Positions 36,311 through 48,577 of a stretch of 64,000 nt of DNA are shown here, in pieces. The stretch is from NCBI GenBank assembly GCA_013397845.1, contig VZTG01004162.1, positions 4,455 to 68,454 of the forward strand. Direction: 5' to 3'. The notes under the pieces were generated by a model. The model was not told where the DNA came from, ran no database searches, and saw only the letters and a list, made by a program, of their open reading frames with translations. The position numbers were made by a program, and so were the translations under genes. Each line of letters opens with the position of its first letter. Position 1 is the first letter of the stretch. Origin of the DNA: Melanocharis versteri (Eukaryota > Chordata > Aves > Passeriformes > Melanocharitidae).

Positions 36311-36641
36311 GGTTTAGAGCCCCTTCCAGTGCCCAAAAGGGGCTCACAAGGAGGCTGGAGAGGGATTTTCATGAAGGTGTGGGGTGGGAGGGCAAAGGGG
36401 GTGGTTTGAAGCTGAGAGTAGGGCTGGATGGGATATTGGGAAGGAATTCTTTACTGTTAGGTGAGGCACTGGGATAGGTTGTCCAGAGAGGTTGTGGATT
36501 CCCCTGGGAATGCTCCAGGCTGGGCTGCACGGGGCTTGGAGCAACCTGGTCTGGTGGAAAGTGTTCCTGACCACGGCAGGGGATGGGACTGGAGGAGCTT
36601 TAGGCTCCCTTCCAACCCAAACCACCCTGTGATTCCATGAA
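36311..36641 (+). mobile_element. CR1 LINE 3' end (about 330 bp)
   Basis: Runs in the order expected for CR1: AGAGCCCCTTCCAGTGCCC, GGAAGGAATTCTTTACTGT, GGTTGTCCAGAGAGGTTGTG, GGGGCTTGGAGCAACCTGGT, and finally CCCTTCCAACCCAAACCACC with TGATTCCATGA. It is 5'-truncated, covers the end of ORF2 and the 3' UTR, and is inactive. Confidence 0.92.
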
Positions 36642-36679
36642 TATTCCAGGAATAGTCCTGCACTGCTCCTGCGAGCACT

Positions 36680-36755
36680 CGGGGTGTAACTTCAGCTCCT
36701 GCTCAGGGTGTAACTTCAGCTCCTACTCAGGGTGTAACTTCACCTCATCCTCACG
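36680..36755. repeat. 24-bp short tandem repeat (3 copies)
   Basis: Three copies of GGGTGTAACTTCAGCTCCTG plus CTCA, beginning about 40 bp after the CR1 end. The third copy is diverged. Confidence 0.8.
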
Positions 36756-37683
36756 GCAGGGGATGAGCAGTGAAAATTCTGCTCTCCAGGCAGCTTCACC
36801 CGGGTCACCGTGGGCAGGACCCAAACCCCACAGAGCTCCTGTGCTCCCTGGGGTGCACAAACCAAATGACATTCGAAATTACTGGTTTATGATTCCGCCT
36901 CAAAGAGCTATGAGATAACTTATCTCTGTCAAGGACTGCGGGATGACATTGAAAAATTATCAGGATTCAAGTGGTTTCACCCACGTGCACCCTGCAAAGC
37001 AGAAAGGTCACGAGAGCTGAGGGTTTGGGTATTACTGTTCGAGATAATTTCTGCACTTCAAGGTTTTATTGTTTGATGGCCTTGGTTTTGCTGATTACTT
37101 CTCATTGATTTTTTTGCACAATTCCAAGTGGAAAAATGGTCTCTAACAAAGGCGAGGTCCAGTCTTTTGTGAGGAGTTTTCTACCTCTTAAGGTTGCCAA
37201 AACAGTTAAAGAAAAAAAGAGAGAGAGAAAATACGTGGAGGCTGATACAACTTGACTTAAAATACCATTTAGATTAAAAATGTTACTTTTAAATAAAGAA
37301 CATGCAATACCCATGGGAGGATTCTTTTGTTTCTGAGCTGATTGTGGAAATCCAACCCCTTGCACGGGCAGTGCCAGCCCAGCACACAGCAGGACAAGCT
37401 GCTTTCCTGTCAGGCTCTGCAGCTCCAGCAGCAGAGATCAGCTCTGGGGACAGCAGAAGCCACAGCAGCCTCTAATTGCTTATGAGCAAACATCTGTCAT
37501 GCCCAGGGCTGAGACAACCACTGACTCATCCACCAAAGGATTGATGGCCACCCAAAAATGTCACCAGCTTTTCAGAGTCGTTTGAAAGTCGCTCACGGAT
37601 GGGCTCAGGTTTTCAACATCATTTTCTGCTGGGCCTGCTCTGAGCCCTGCCATGCCCAGCACAGAGCACATCCCACTGATGCC

Positions 37684-37990
37684 TTAGGATTTAGCTTTTA
37701 CATTTTTCAGATCCTGTGCTGCTTCAGTGGATAACTCTAGAACTCCACAGCCTGTCAGCTGCTGTTCTCCCGTTTTATTCAGACAAAACAATACATTATT
37801 ATCTTCAGAGGTTTTAACCTCTCGGTCTCCAACATCTCCTCCTCCTCTTTGTACTAAAAAGACTCTACTAATAGATTTATTAATCATTCGGTGTACACAT
37901 TGAAACAAACAAGGTACCATGATTAACATTAATACTATAACTACTACATTAATACTATAACTCTCTCGGCCTGAAACTCAAGGACACCTC
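37684..37990 (-). mobile_element. Endogenous retrovirus fragment: env C-terminus and start of 3' LTR (minus strand)
   Basis: Read on the minus strand, 37990 to about 37860 encodes a run of hydrophobic residues (Val/Ile/Leu/Met) typical of a transmembrane segment. A Cys-containing basic cytoplasmic tail with a Gly-Gly-Gly-Asp-Val end follows, resembling the C-terminus of beta-retrovirus-like (ERVK) envelope proteins. A purine-rich tract (AGGAGGAGGAGA) comes next, with TGTTGG as a possible LTR start, and then an AATAAA-containing stretch. The rest of env, pol and gag are absent. This is family-level recognition from memory and needs a search. Confidence 0.4.
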
Positions 37991-38040
37991 ACTGCCTCAG
38001 GCCCCAAGAGATGAAAACAACACTGAATTGGGGGGGAAAC

Positions 38041-38273
38041 TGGGGGTAAATGACTTCATTACCTGCAGCTGTAATTGGAGGATTAAACCCTGATATGTAA
38101 ATGGACCAAACTTAGAATTGTGTAAAAACTCGTGACCATCGTCCACCTTGGGTGAGGCCTCTGGGAGGCTCCTGACTGCCCAAGGTGCATCTATTGAAGG
38201 CCTTTAATAAATACCTACTTTATTCTCTTACTCTGGTCTGGCCTCTGTTCTAGGGAGCCTCTCCAAGGCATCA
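38041..38273 (+). mobile_element. Retroviral LTR, plus strand (about 233 bp)
   Basis: A polypurine tract TTGGGGGGGAAAC (about 38029-38040) is followed by TGGGGGTAAATG, a plausible LTR start. AATAAA is at 38206-38211, then TACTTTATTCTCTTACTCTG and GCCTCTGTTCTAGGGAGCC, ending GGCATCA at 38273. This matches the R/U5 style of passerine ERV LTRs as I remember them. A hairpin (CACCTTGGG at about 38141 with CCCAAGGTG at about 38180) lies just before the poly(A) signal. No downstream internal region is seen, so it is the 3' LTR of a truncated copy or a solo LTR. Confidence 0.6.
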
Positions 38274-40750
38274 CCACTGCCATGGAAACCATTCCTAGGT
38301 CACCTTGCCATCACAGAGCAGGGAAAGCAGCCCTCCACCATCCCCACACTGCAGCACCCTCCCCGCAGCGAGGATTGCAGCAACAGCCTCGCATTTCTGT
38401 CATTAACGTGCCACAAACCAACAGGGACCCCCTCCCCAGCGTGGGGATGGGGAGGAGCAGCCCAGGCAGGCTCAGACTCTGCTGCTCCACTTGGAGCCAT
38501 TCAGGAGGGAAGCAGAACGATCGCCCGCTCCTCTGCATCCATTTGGAATGGAAATGTAACAGCTCGCAATTAGTGCTCTCCACTAATTGTGTGGAGACCA
38601 TCTTCAGCTCTGGAGAGAGGCTACCAAGAGGGAACGTGCAGCTGGAGCTGCCCTCACACATCTGACTGGAGCTACACGTAAATAAAACCGACAGAACCTA
38701 TAATTCGAGTCACTAAATCAGATTTAAGGAGCTGTTGAACTGAACAGCGATATATTGAGGGGAGAGAGAAAACAGACAGGAAGAATTTCAAATCCTGAAA
38801 TACAGAAATAGTTCAGGACTTAAGAGGTAAATACCTACAAGGGTGATTCTTCTCTGCTCAGAAAACAACAAAGAATAACTGATGTGGGAAGAAGAAATTT
38901 AATTTTCACAGCAACTGCTAGGGAACACTAACCTTAAGTATGAAATCAGGATGTCCAGATCTGCAAAGGCAGTGTCGCTGGAAAGGGAACCTGGGAAGAA
39001 AGATAATGTTTTCATATTACACTGATAAACCTGGAAATTTTCATCCTGTGGTGATAATTTTAACCACAATGAGTTGCTCTCAAGAACTAAAGTCTGAATT
39101 TATACTGCAGGTCTTCCAGTTGATGTGCAGGGCACAGTCCTCCATCCCAACAGCCACAAGTGTCATTTTTTAACAGCTATCATTTGTTTTCTTTTTTGCA
39201 ACTCTACAGTTCATTGTGTGCTTTCCCCCCAGTCAAGAATAAATTGTGCATCCAGCAACCCCCATTTCAGAAAAGGAAATTGTTGCAAGTCACAGTAGAC
39301 TGACCTCAACCTTCCCCATTATTTCATTCACTGCACAAGTCATTCCCAAACTCCCGAGAGCTGGGCATGGCCAAGATCACAAACAATTGAAAAGTACAGG
39401 AAGAGAGGGAAAAAATAGGGCTGAGACTCCAAAATAAATCATATTTGACAATTCTGAGTCTACAGAAAAGGAGATTCCACTGACAAGAACTGTAAGAGGA
39501 AAAACTCTCTAGAATAAGTAGGAGAAATCTGCATCTCTGCCTTGCCAAGAAGTCAACCTTTGAAAAAACATCTCTTCAAGTTCACTTAAACTCTTCCACT
39601 TCCACTGAATCCCACTGTGTGATGGAAAAGAAAAAACAATGTCGTGAGAATCTAACCTGGTTTTTAATGCAGAGGCCTTTAAAACCTTGGTTTTCTTTAT
39701 TCTTCTGCTCATGCAAGAAAACAGCAACTCTAAGCTTGCTAATCTGTTCCTATTTTTTAAGAAAAAGGGAGCCTAAAATGAAAAAGTAGGAAGGCTTTTC
39801 AAATCTTACAAGGCATTTGACATGGCCTTATAATCAGAAAGAGACTTAATTACAAAAATCAGCATATAGGCCCTTAAACTACTGCTACTAAAAATGAAGA
39901 GAACTAATTCCAGCAATTTGTATGAAATCTCTGGAAATTCCTCATTGCAGATTCACTTCATTCCTGCACAGATGAATAAACACCAGAAATAGTTTTAAAG
40001 CTGCATCTGCTGTTGAATGATAACATTATGGAGTCCTGGTCGTAACTTCTGCTGAAAATAAACAGTTGGAGATCTCTGAAGGACAGTGGAATTGGAGTTT
40101 GGGCTTTGACTGGCTCATAAATTGTCACACAAGCAAAGAACAAATACAAGTCACATTTTTCTTTCTATCTTCACTATCGCTCCTTGTCCAGCCACTGCCA
40201 AATAAAAATTTCCATACAAATTACAGCAGGTATGGACACAGAAATGCTGATAAGTCCCTTCATGGCCCTACTACGACCATGTTACAGTGCAAGGGTGCAA
40301 AATAAACACCAAAAAAGTCTTGGAAATATTTTATACAATTATGGGAAGAGAAATTACCTCAGTGCAGAGTGATTAATCCCTGCCCACCTGAAAGCAGTGA
40401 GCTTGTGAGTGCACAGTGTGTATGTGGGGCAGGAGCTTTGGGGGCATCTCAGTCCAGGGCCACCCTAAAAGTTGCCTTAGCTTGTGTGAAAAAAGACATG
40501 ATTTGTTTTCAATTAAAAAAAAAAAATCTGGCTTGCATAATAAGGAGGGAAATTTTTATTTCTGTTCAAAAAATTAAAAAAAAAAAAAAAGAAGAGGAAA
40601 AAAAATCAAAGACAGACAAGAGAGGAGAAAATAATGTCACCATTTCAACAGAGCTGACACTACAAAGAATCCAGTCTGGCAAGTGAGTGCGCCCTTCCCC
40701 AAGTGTGAAATTAATCCTGCGCACGGCAACGATTGCTAAGCACATCATTA
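38274..40750. other. Intergenic, no gene recognised
   Basis: Unique DNA with A-rich runs (40514-40526 and 40566-40608). No exon or RNA gene was recognised. Confidence 0.6.
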
Positions 40751-40752
40751 TG

Positions 40753-40831
40753 GAAATTGGGAGTCTGAGGAAGGTGGAAAATTGGGGGTCTGAGGAAGGT
40801 GGAAAATTGGGAGTCTGAGGAAGGTGGAAAA
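40753..40831. repeat. 25-bp tandem repeat (3 copies)
   Basis: Three near-identical copies of ATTGGGAGTCTGAGGAAGGT plus GGAAA; the second has GGGG for GGGA. They lie about 100 bp before a small assembly gap. Confidence 0.9.
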
Positions 40832-40935
40832 TCAATGCAGCGCACGCTGGGGTGAGGAATGAGCCCAGCAGAGCGACCTTTAAACAAGGGGGTGGGTGGG
40901 CACAGCAGGGAGGGGAGCTCAGGGGGGACACCAGG

Positions 40936-40969
40936 NNNNNNNNNNNNNNNNNNNNNNNNNNNNNNNNNN
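40936..40969. other. Assembly gap (34 N)
   Basis: A run of N between GGGGGGACACCAGG on the left and GGGGGACACCAGGGG on the right. Both edges carry the same G-rich motif, so the gap probably interrupts a tandem repeat whose real length is unknown. Confidence 0.97.
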
Positions 40970-41171
40970 GGGGGACACCAGGGGACACGGTGGGTGCAGC
41001 ACAGCACAGCCACGCTGCCCCCTCGGAGCTGGCACCCCAAAATTTCCACCTGGCTGTGGTTCTGAGCAATAAAAGCAGTAATAATTTACCTGCGTTTAAT
41101 GGGTAGCTGTTTAACAGTGATGCTGTGTGCTGATTTGAGAGGAGAAACAGAGACCATGGAAAGCAGCCAGC

Positions 41172-41316
41172 AGGAAAGAAAAGAGAAGGAGAAGGAGAAG
41201 GAGAAGGAGAAGGAGAAGGAGAAGGAGAAGGAGAAGGAGAAGGAGAAGGAGAAGGAGAAGGAGAAGGAGAAGGAGGGAAAGGAAAAAGGAAAGGAAAGGG
41301 AAAAGAAAAGAAAAGA
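41172..41316 (+). repeat. 145-nt polypurine tract with (GAGAAG)n core
   Basis: Uninterrupted purines across the interval. 41183-41275 is a GAGAAG hexamer array of about 15 copies. It is followed by AGGAAAGGAAAGGG and AAAAGAAAAG blocks. It is open as Lys-Glu repeats on + and Ser-Phe on -, both artefacts of the hexamer. Confidence 0.97.
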
Positions 41317-41319
41317 TGG

Positions 41320-44300
41320 ATTTGTCAGAGCCTGTGCTGTGGCTCTGCCCTGCACAGAGTGACAGGGACCCAGCAGGGGAAGTCCTGGGGGTGGCAGAGG
41401 AGGACGAGCTGATGGATCAGTCCCTCCCCAGCTGCAGCAAGGACAACCTTGGCAAGCAGAACAGGAATTTTCCAGTGAAATCCTCTGGCCAGAGCAAGTG
41501 CACTTCATCAAACCGGACTCTGTTTTGTTGATATAAACTTCTCCCAGAGCTCTGCAGCCCAACCAGCACTCCAGGGGTGTGGTTCTCACCCAGGACGGGG
41601 AAGATTCAATGTGACTGAGGGGGGATTTAACTCTGGCCTCCCACACCATGCTGAATTCCCTGCCCTCTGCACTGCTGACCTGCTGGGGTCTCTTTAATCT
41701 TCCCCGTTGGAGCTGCTCCACTTTGCATAAATAACTGCATTTTATGGAATTCAACCCAGTGCTGCCATATCCTGAATGAAAACCCTGACCAGTGGGGCAT
41801 CTGCCTCAACTTTACATCCACCAGTTCAAATCTGCTTTTGAATAAAGTTTAAATTACCTACATCAGATCAAACAACTCAAATCTGAAATAATTAGATAGT
41901 TAAAACTATCTTCCTATTGTTTCAAATATTTTAAATACTTCTACCTGTCACTGAATGCCAGCCTTGTTTAGATTTCCTCTTACCTATGGCTTACAGGGGG
42001 TGCTTCAGGGTTAAAGCACAATAAGCATTCTTTAAAATACCTATCCATACAGAAATGCAATTTATTTAGACAGGTTTTTCCTTCTCCTCAAGAACTCCAT
42101 ACCTATAGAATTATAATAAACGCTACAATAATTTTAAAAAGCTTCTCATTTTCAGCATTTCCCTTCTGCAAGTCAGTACTTTAAATGCAGTCTCCCAGTA
42201 AGAACATTGACCTTCACCTCATTTAATAAATGTAAATCTCCAGCACTTCTGATCAAAGAAACTTGTATAGATTCTTATATGCTAAAATATAGGGGAAAAA
42301 AAAGTAGCAGACAAGCTGTAATTTAAAATCAACCTAGGAAACTTTTCACAGGGTTAATGAAAGACCCAAAATCTTTAGTTTGCCTTTCTAACCAAAGGAA
42401 ACACAATCAGTATTATAGAGTTATATATAGTTATATATATACAATTATGTATTTTCCTTTTATATTCTTACCCAGAGAGAGCTTAAGCTGACCTGGAGTT
42501 CAAAGGGGAGTCAGGCAGCATTTCCTGCAAATTAGGGCTGGTAGGAATTTCTCATTTTAGATAGGAAAGCTTTTCTTTTTGAAAAGAGTGCTCTGAATAA
42601 TTTTTGAGAGAGATGTCAGCCTATTAATGCCAATACAAGCATCCCTACGCTGAAGCATTTAACAAATGACACTCTGGGGCTCCAAAGCAGCAGAAGGGAG
42701 TAAAACCTCCCCTTTTCTTTGCTGCTTTACTGAAAACGGCTTCGGAAAAAAAGCAGCAAGAACGTGGGTGTTGTTCGGGAATGTGGTTCTTAAATACCTC
42801 GAACAAAAAGGCACGAGGCAAACACGGGGTGATTTCAGAGCTGCTGGTTAGAGGACAGGGAGCTCTCCTCTCATCCCAGGCTCTGGTTTCCCCGTTGGAG
42901 GCAGAGATGCTGTGGCTGTGCTGTGCCTGTCAGCGTGGGGACAACGACACCACGAGTGGCACTGCAGGACAACACCAAACCACCAGGATTTATCAAAACC
43001 GATGAGGAAATAAATTGTAAATAACCTCCAACCACTCCATTAAATGTAGGAAGTTTCGCTGAATGCAGTCATCCACACTGAGCTAGAGATACCAAATGAG
43101 GGCAAAGAGATAATTAGATAATGCAGGAAGAGGCTTGCAGCATCTTTTCATGAATGTGCAATTCTCCTCAGAGGAACTGCTGCTTATTTCTGCCCTGCTA
43201 TAAGTGACCATGTGATTAATTCAGCTGCCAGCTTGATAAAACTGACTCTCCAAATTGTTTGTATATCAGCGTTCAGTGATAGGAAATAATAGGATTAGCA
43301 CAGCAGCATTTTCAGCTCTTGAGATTTTATCACAGGTCACACTATATAAAGGATTTCCTCCAGAACCCAAGGCACTTGATCGGCCTTCATTTGCAACCTG
43401 CAGCCTTGAGAACCAAGACTGCAAAATGTGAACTTTAATGGCTCAAAATATCAAGCCCATCAAAAAAAGAAAAAAATTTAAAAAAAGAAAAAAAATAAAT
43501 ATCCTACATGGCTTTGAAATGCAAATATCAGGGTTTTGAGGATGCAATGCAAGAACTGGAAACTGCGGTTGGCAGCAATTTTATCTCACATCCTGCAGCA
43601 AACACTGTGTGGTTGCAGAGCTGGAGATGGATCAGGATGTCCTCCCAAGCCCAGGACAGATGTGCACTCTGCCATCTCCTCATGGTGAACCACTCCTGCC
43701 AGCCCAGCTGCTGGGCAGCAGGAACGCAGCAGAACGGGATCACATCTGTCTGCAGTGACTTTCTGGGGTTCCTCACGTGGGATCAGGAGCCTGGGCAAAC
43801 TCTCCTGCCTTTCGCTGTGCACAGCAAACAGCTGGGCACATCTGCACGGGTGGGCCCCACGAACGGGGTGTAAACACAGCATTAATGGGGCAGGAGCAAT
43901 GGGACTGCAGCTGCTCTCACTGGGGAAAGTTAATTAACCACTGGATATGTATCCAGAATTTGCCGTTTATTTCAAAACCCATGAAGTCATAGCTTTGTAA
44001 AGGACACTATAAAAACAACCATTTTATCAGTTGTGGACAGTGAGAGAAATTCTACAGCGGGTTCCCATGGTAAACTCCTCACCTGGGCTTTCCCAATGTA
44101 GTCTTTTACGTCAGACACTAATTAATATCTAATTGATCTCTCCAAGAACAACTGCTCAGTGTGGCCGTGAAGTTCAATGCCCTGCCTTCTACATTTCCAG
44201 CTCTTCAAGCAGAAAATAGCAGGGCTTTAGCCAATTATTTAGCTGATTTTTTTTGCCACCACTCTCCTTAAACAAGGACGACACCACAGCACTCAGAGTG

Positions 44301-47300
44301 CAGAACAACCTCCAGCATTTCACAACCCCACTACAGCTGTCAGGCAATACATTGGTAAAGATGCTCAAATAGCTTTTTATCTGAATAGCTGGCAGAGCAT
44401 TGGGACAAGGTGCATTCATGGACAGCTCTCTGTCACACTGGGAATTCAACAAAATGGCCCCAACAGCTGGATCAGAGCAGTGAAACAACCTGGAGGTGAT
44501 GATACCACATCCAGCCATTTACTCCAGGAGAGGAGGGGCTATTTTGGATTATCTTTAGTCTGGTCCAAGCACTGAACCTCCATTAGCATCAATCCCAGGC
44601 ATTTCCAGAGTGAATATTGCAATTTAATTTAATATAAAAGACACGCGTGGCAAAGAGAGAGCAGGAGATTTGCTCTGACAGCTCAGTCCCAATCCTAAAT
44701 AAAACATTCCCATAAATGCAGTGTTGTGTTGTGTCTGACTGGAACACTTCACTGTATTTTTAATGACAGTGACTGTGCATAAAGAGCTAGGAAAAGACCT
44801 GCTTTTCATCAGAGCAAAGCAAGCAAGGCAGAGAGGGGCACAGAGCCTCCAGTTTGCCCAGCCCAGGGCTGTGTAAATCCAAATGGACCACGAATATTTT
44901 CATTAACAGGCTCAAAACCCTCCGAGCTCCATAAAACATGAACATGTGCTTTTAACTATCTGATTTAGACAGATCACTTAATACACACATTTTATACCTC
45001 GGATTTATTTGTATCTTGGAGACAATGGGAAATTACATCCCCAAAAGAAGACAATATTTCTTTCTTTCAGGCAATTCTTTTGAATTGAGAAATTACAGCT
45101 AAAGGGTGGATTAGGAGGATGCTCAGCATTTAAGAACAAAATAACTTGGATGACACCTAGTGGGAAAATAAGCAATCACCGGGTGCAGTCCGAATGGGGG
45201 AAAATTGCAACGAGGGAGGTTCTTCATGAGAACAGGCAGGAGGAGAGAGAATTTCGTGATAAAATGGGTGGAGTACGATTTAGGAGAAGAATTTCCTAAA
45301 TGACAAGACTTTATCTGCCTGTGGAATAATCTGAGGGAATGGGATTTTTGATTTGACAGAGGCAAAACTACATTAGGCAAAACTACAATAAATGTGCAGC
45401 AGGAAAAAATATGGAGAGAAGGAAATTCTGAGTCCTCCTATGTATAAATACTCGGAAGACTTTGACAGCCAATTCTGCAGAGTGAAGTAGGTAAGAGGAA
45501 TATTTTGGCCCTGGGGCAACAATAGCTCCTGATTTGAGAGAAACCAGTTTTTCTTTAATTCATTTCTGCCAGCAATTTTCCTTGATGTGAGGATGAATTC
45601 CGTGATTGATCTTTTTTTATCCTTCTTCTTGCTTATTTGTATAATTCATTAATTACCAGAGACTCACATGCAATTACAAAGATATATTTTGGTTAGTCTG
45701 CTCTCACCAACCTATTTAAAAGTACAAAAGAACAGAATTAATCGAGGTGAGAGATTTTAAACAAGAAAAAATGAGAAGCACTTCTGCCGTCCATTGGCAA
45801 CGTGAGGTGGGCAGTTTTTTCAGCACTGGAAATGGAAACAGTGCTTGAGAAAACTTCTGCTTTTCTAGGTCAAGAACAGGTCACTGACAGCAATAAATGA
45901 CTGTAACTCCTTAAAAGTGACTAGAAGAGATAATGGCATCTTCTGGCTGAATTTGCTCTCAGCAGGTCACGCGTTTGATCTGCACATTTATCTCCACCTC
46001 GCAGCTTTTATCCGGAACCACAAGGAAAGCAGTAATCTCCCCTCAGCCCTTTTCCTCCCTGAATTAGCAGGCACAGCCCCCACGGAACTCACTGGAAAAG
46101 CCAAGGCCTCCAAAGAAAGCTAATCCAGAGCAAGGGGCTTTCAGGGGGTGAGGTGAGGAGAGAGGGGTTGTTTGGGAAATAGGAGTGTCCAGAAACCCCC
46201 CTCCACCGAGAGGAGACAGAGCCTCTCTCATTCACAAAAACCTCAAATGGATTCTCTCTGCGGAAAAAAAAAAATACTTTCATACCCTAACAAGATTATA
46301 GCAGATTATAACTACTTTTTTTTTTTTTCCCAAATTGGCTCTTAATAAATCCTCTTAAATGAAGAATCCTCATTTGGCCTACAAAAAGCTATAGTCCTAA
46401 AATCAGAAATGCAGATGCCTGGCGCTTCTGCCAGACCCTCCAATGCAAAAGGACAGAGCATTCGATTCCATTGTGTGACAGGAAGGTTTGGCATTCCTGA
46501 GGACACGTGGCGCAGACTGTGTGGGCACAGGGGCACACAGACATTCATGAAATCCAGGGATGCTCTTCCCAAAAGCAGTGAAACCATCCCTGGGATAGAA
46601 GCACCTTCCTGTTATCCGCAGTCCACTCTCAGGTCCAGCCGCTCAACATCTGACAGATGAGCTGCTCCCTTCAGCCAGGCAGAATCCACCCTCCTCATCC
46701 CATGGAAAAGATCAACATTCAAACGGGTGTGAAGGGTTTTTGTCTTTTCCCCCCGGCACTGCCTGAATTGCCTTTTCAGGTGCTAAAGAGCAGAGATACA
46801 CGCTAAGGCATTTTCTTAAGGAAGCTCCCAACAAAGTTCAGGCTCCTGGTAACTCATTAGACCTAATGAAGAAAAGTCCTTTAAAAATAAGTAAGAATTG
46901 GACAACAAGAATTGCCACCAGGATAATTTATACGCCAGAAATTTCCTTTTCTCCCAGGAACAGCAAGTTTTAAAGTCAGGACAGCTCAGAAACAGCTCTG
47001 CTGCACATTTGCAACATCAGAACCTCAGCTGGGCTTCATTTCCAAAAGCAGAGCACAGCTCCAAGCCTGTCCCCAAAACAATGCTACACAGAACTGGCCC
47101 GAACAAATTTTATTTAAGCAGTGAGAAGGCAGATATTGAACAAACCTGAGTGACTAATACAGAAAAAACTCAATTTCACAGGCTAACTTCAGCTCCCTCA
47201 TCTGCTGGGGCACGTGTGTGTCAGCAGCTCAAGCCCAAACTAACTTCTATACCAGAGATTTTTACAGCTGAGTTAAAAAACCCACTAAATTTCAGATGAG
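41320..47300. other. Intergenic, no gene recognised
   Basis: About 6 kb upstream of GP9. Contains an AT dinucleotide patch (42420-42445), A-rich runs (43461-43500) and an A-run/T-run pair (46263-46329). I found no exon with protein-like sequence and splice sites, no RNA gene and no further mobile element. Confidence 0.55.
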
Positions 47301-47460
47301 TTTTTCCAGATATTGTCAGATGCAACAGGAAAAATACATTAGGAGTAAAACAGAAATCCCAAAGCATTTCCCCTTGTGTGCAGCAAACCCCAGGCCCGCC
47401 CCAAGCACTTTCTGCCAGGGCACAGCCATAAATAGCAGCTTGCTCTGGGATGCTCTCCCG
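47300..47460 (+). promoter_or_regulatory. GP9: Candidate GP9 promoter
   Basis: An ATAAATA box at 47428-47434 (within CCATAAATAG, one base from a CArG box) sits about 160 bp before a strong donor site at 47591. Upstream are an AGATA at 47308-47312 (GATA-type) and an AGGAAA (ETS-type core) near 47328. GATA plus ETS is the usual composition of megakaryocyte/thrombocyte promoters. This is inference from spacing and motifs only. Confidence 0.35.
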
Positions 47461-47590
47461 TCCTGCACAGGAAAAAGCTCCTCTTCCCTGCCACACTGCC
47501 TTGGGGACTCTGAGCACTCAGCCTGCGCTGCCATCCGCACTCCAGCACCGCACCAGGCAGAGGGAAAGGGATCCAGAGGGACCAGGCAGG
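47460..47590 (+). other. GP9: Candidate GP9 non-coding 5' exon
   Basis: The interval would begin about 30 bp after the TATA-like box and ends at CCAGGCAGG|GTAAGT, a near-consensus donor. It would splice to the acceptor GCTGTCGTGCAG ending at 48670, placing the GP9 start codon 7 bases into the next exon. Human GP9 also has its coding sequence in one exon after a non-coding leader (memory). Confidence 0.4.
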
Positions 47591-48089
47591 GTAAGTGTCA
47601 GCCAGGCACCTCCCCAGCTCTCCCTTCTGCACTTTTGCCACGGTTCTTGCTTCTGTTTGAGTTTGGGTTTCTTGCTGTTTCTGTGTTAAACCAGAAGAGA
47701 TCACCTTTTCCATAATTAGCACTTAACTTTTTTTAGCCAGTTGTCACAGTCTGGCCTTCTAAGGTGTTTACTTTGGCAAAAAGAGCTCCGGTAGATTTCT
47801 TGAAAAATCACAGATGAGTATCTGGATTCAGAGCAAAGATACTCAGAATAACTCATTGGCAAAGACATAGGAGATGGTTGAGTATTTCAGCTTCAGAAAG
47901 AAGAAAGATTTTCAAACATTTACAATTATTCAATCCCTTAAGCTTCATTTTGAAAACTGATTTCAACACAAAATTTTAATGCTAGAGCTATGAAGATACG
48001 GAAATGGAATAAAAACCTTTGCCTGAAACTAAACTGGTTTTTCCCATCACCTCCTGCTGACATTCTGTCCCAGAATTTTGATTAATTAT

Positions 48090-48577
48090 ATTTTTTGTAC
48101 AGTTATGAAGGGAAAGCAATGAAACAGAGAGGAGAGGGAAGAAATGTGCTCTGTCTTCAGTGTTTGTACTGAAGTTGGGGAGAGTGGTTCTGTGGGAAAT
48201 GCAGAAAAAAGATTTTGGTACAATTATGGAGGGAGAGCAGTGAACCAGAGAGGAGAGGGAAGAAATGTGCTCTCTCTTCAGCGTTTGTGCTGAAGCTGGG
48301 GAGAGTGGTTCTGTGGGAAATGCAGAAAAAAGATTTTGGTACAATTATGGAGGGAAAGCAATGAACCAGAGAGGGGAGGGAAGAAATGTGCTCTGTCTTC
48401 AGCGTTTGTGCTGAAGCTGGGGAGAGTGGTTCTGTGGGAAATGCAGAAAAAAGATTTTGGTACAATTATGGAGGGAGAGCAGTGAACCAGAGAAGACAGG
48501 GAAGAACTGTGCTCTGTCTTCAGTGTTAAGCTGAAGCTGGGGAGCGTGGCTCTGTGGGACACACAGAAAACGAAAGG
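48090..48577. repeat. 121-bp tandem repeat (4 copies plus partial)
   Basis: Four units of 121 bp start near 48090, 48211, 48332 and 48453. Each has GATTTTGGTACAATTATGGA, then a GAGAGGAGAGGGAAGAAATG block and GAAGCTGGGGAGAGTGGTTC. The first unit and the last are more diverged. The array ends about 100 bp before the GP9 start codon, inside the inferred GP9 leader intron. Minus-strand frames across it repeat every 121 bp and are artefacts. Confidence 0.95.

Noticed and set aside
41086..41754. 222-codon minus frame with Ser-Phe repeats and Lys-Glu repeat on +
   Set aside because: Created by the GAGAAG hexamer tract; the flanks have no recognisable protein.
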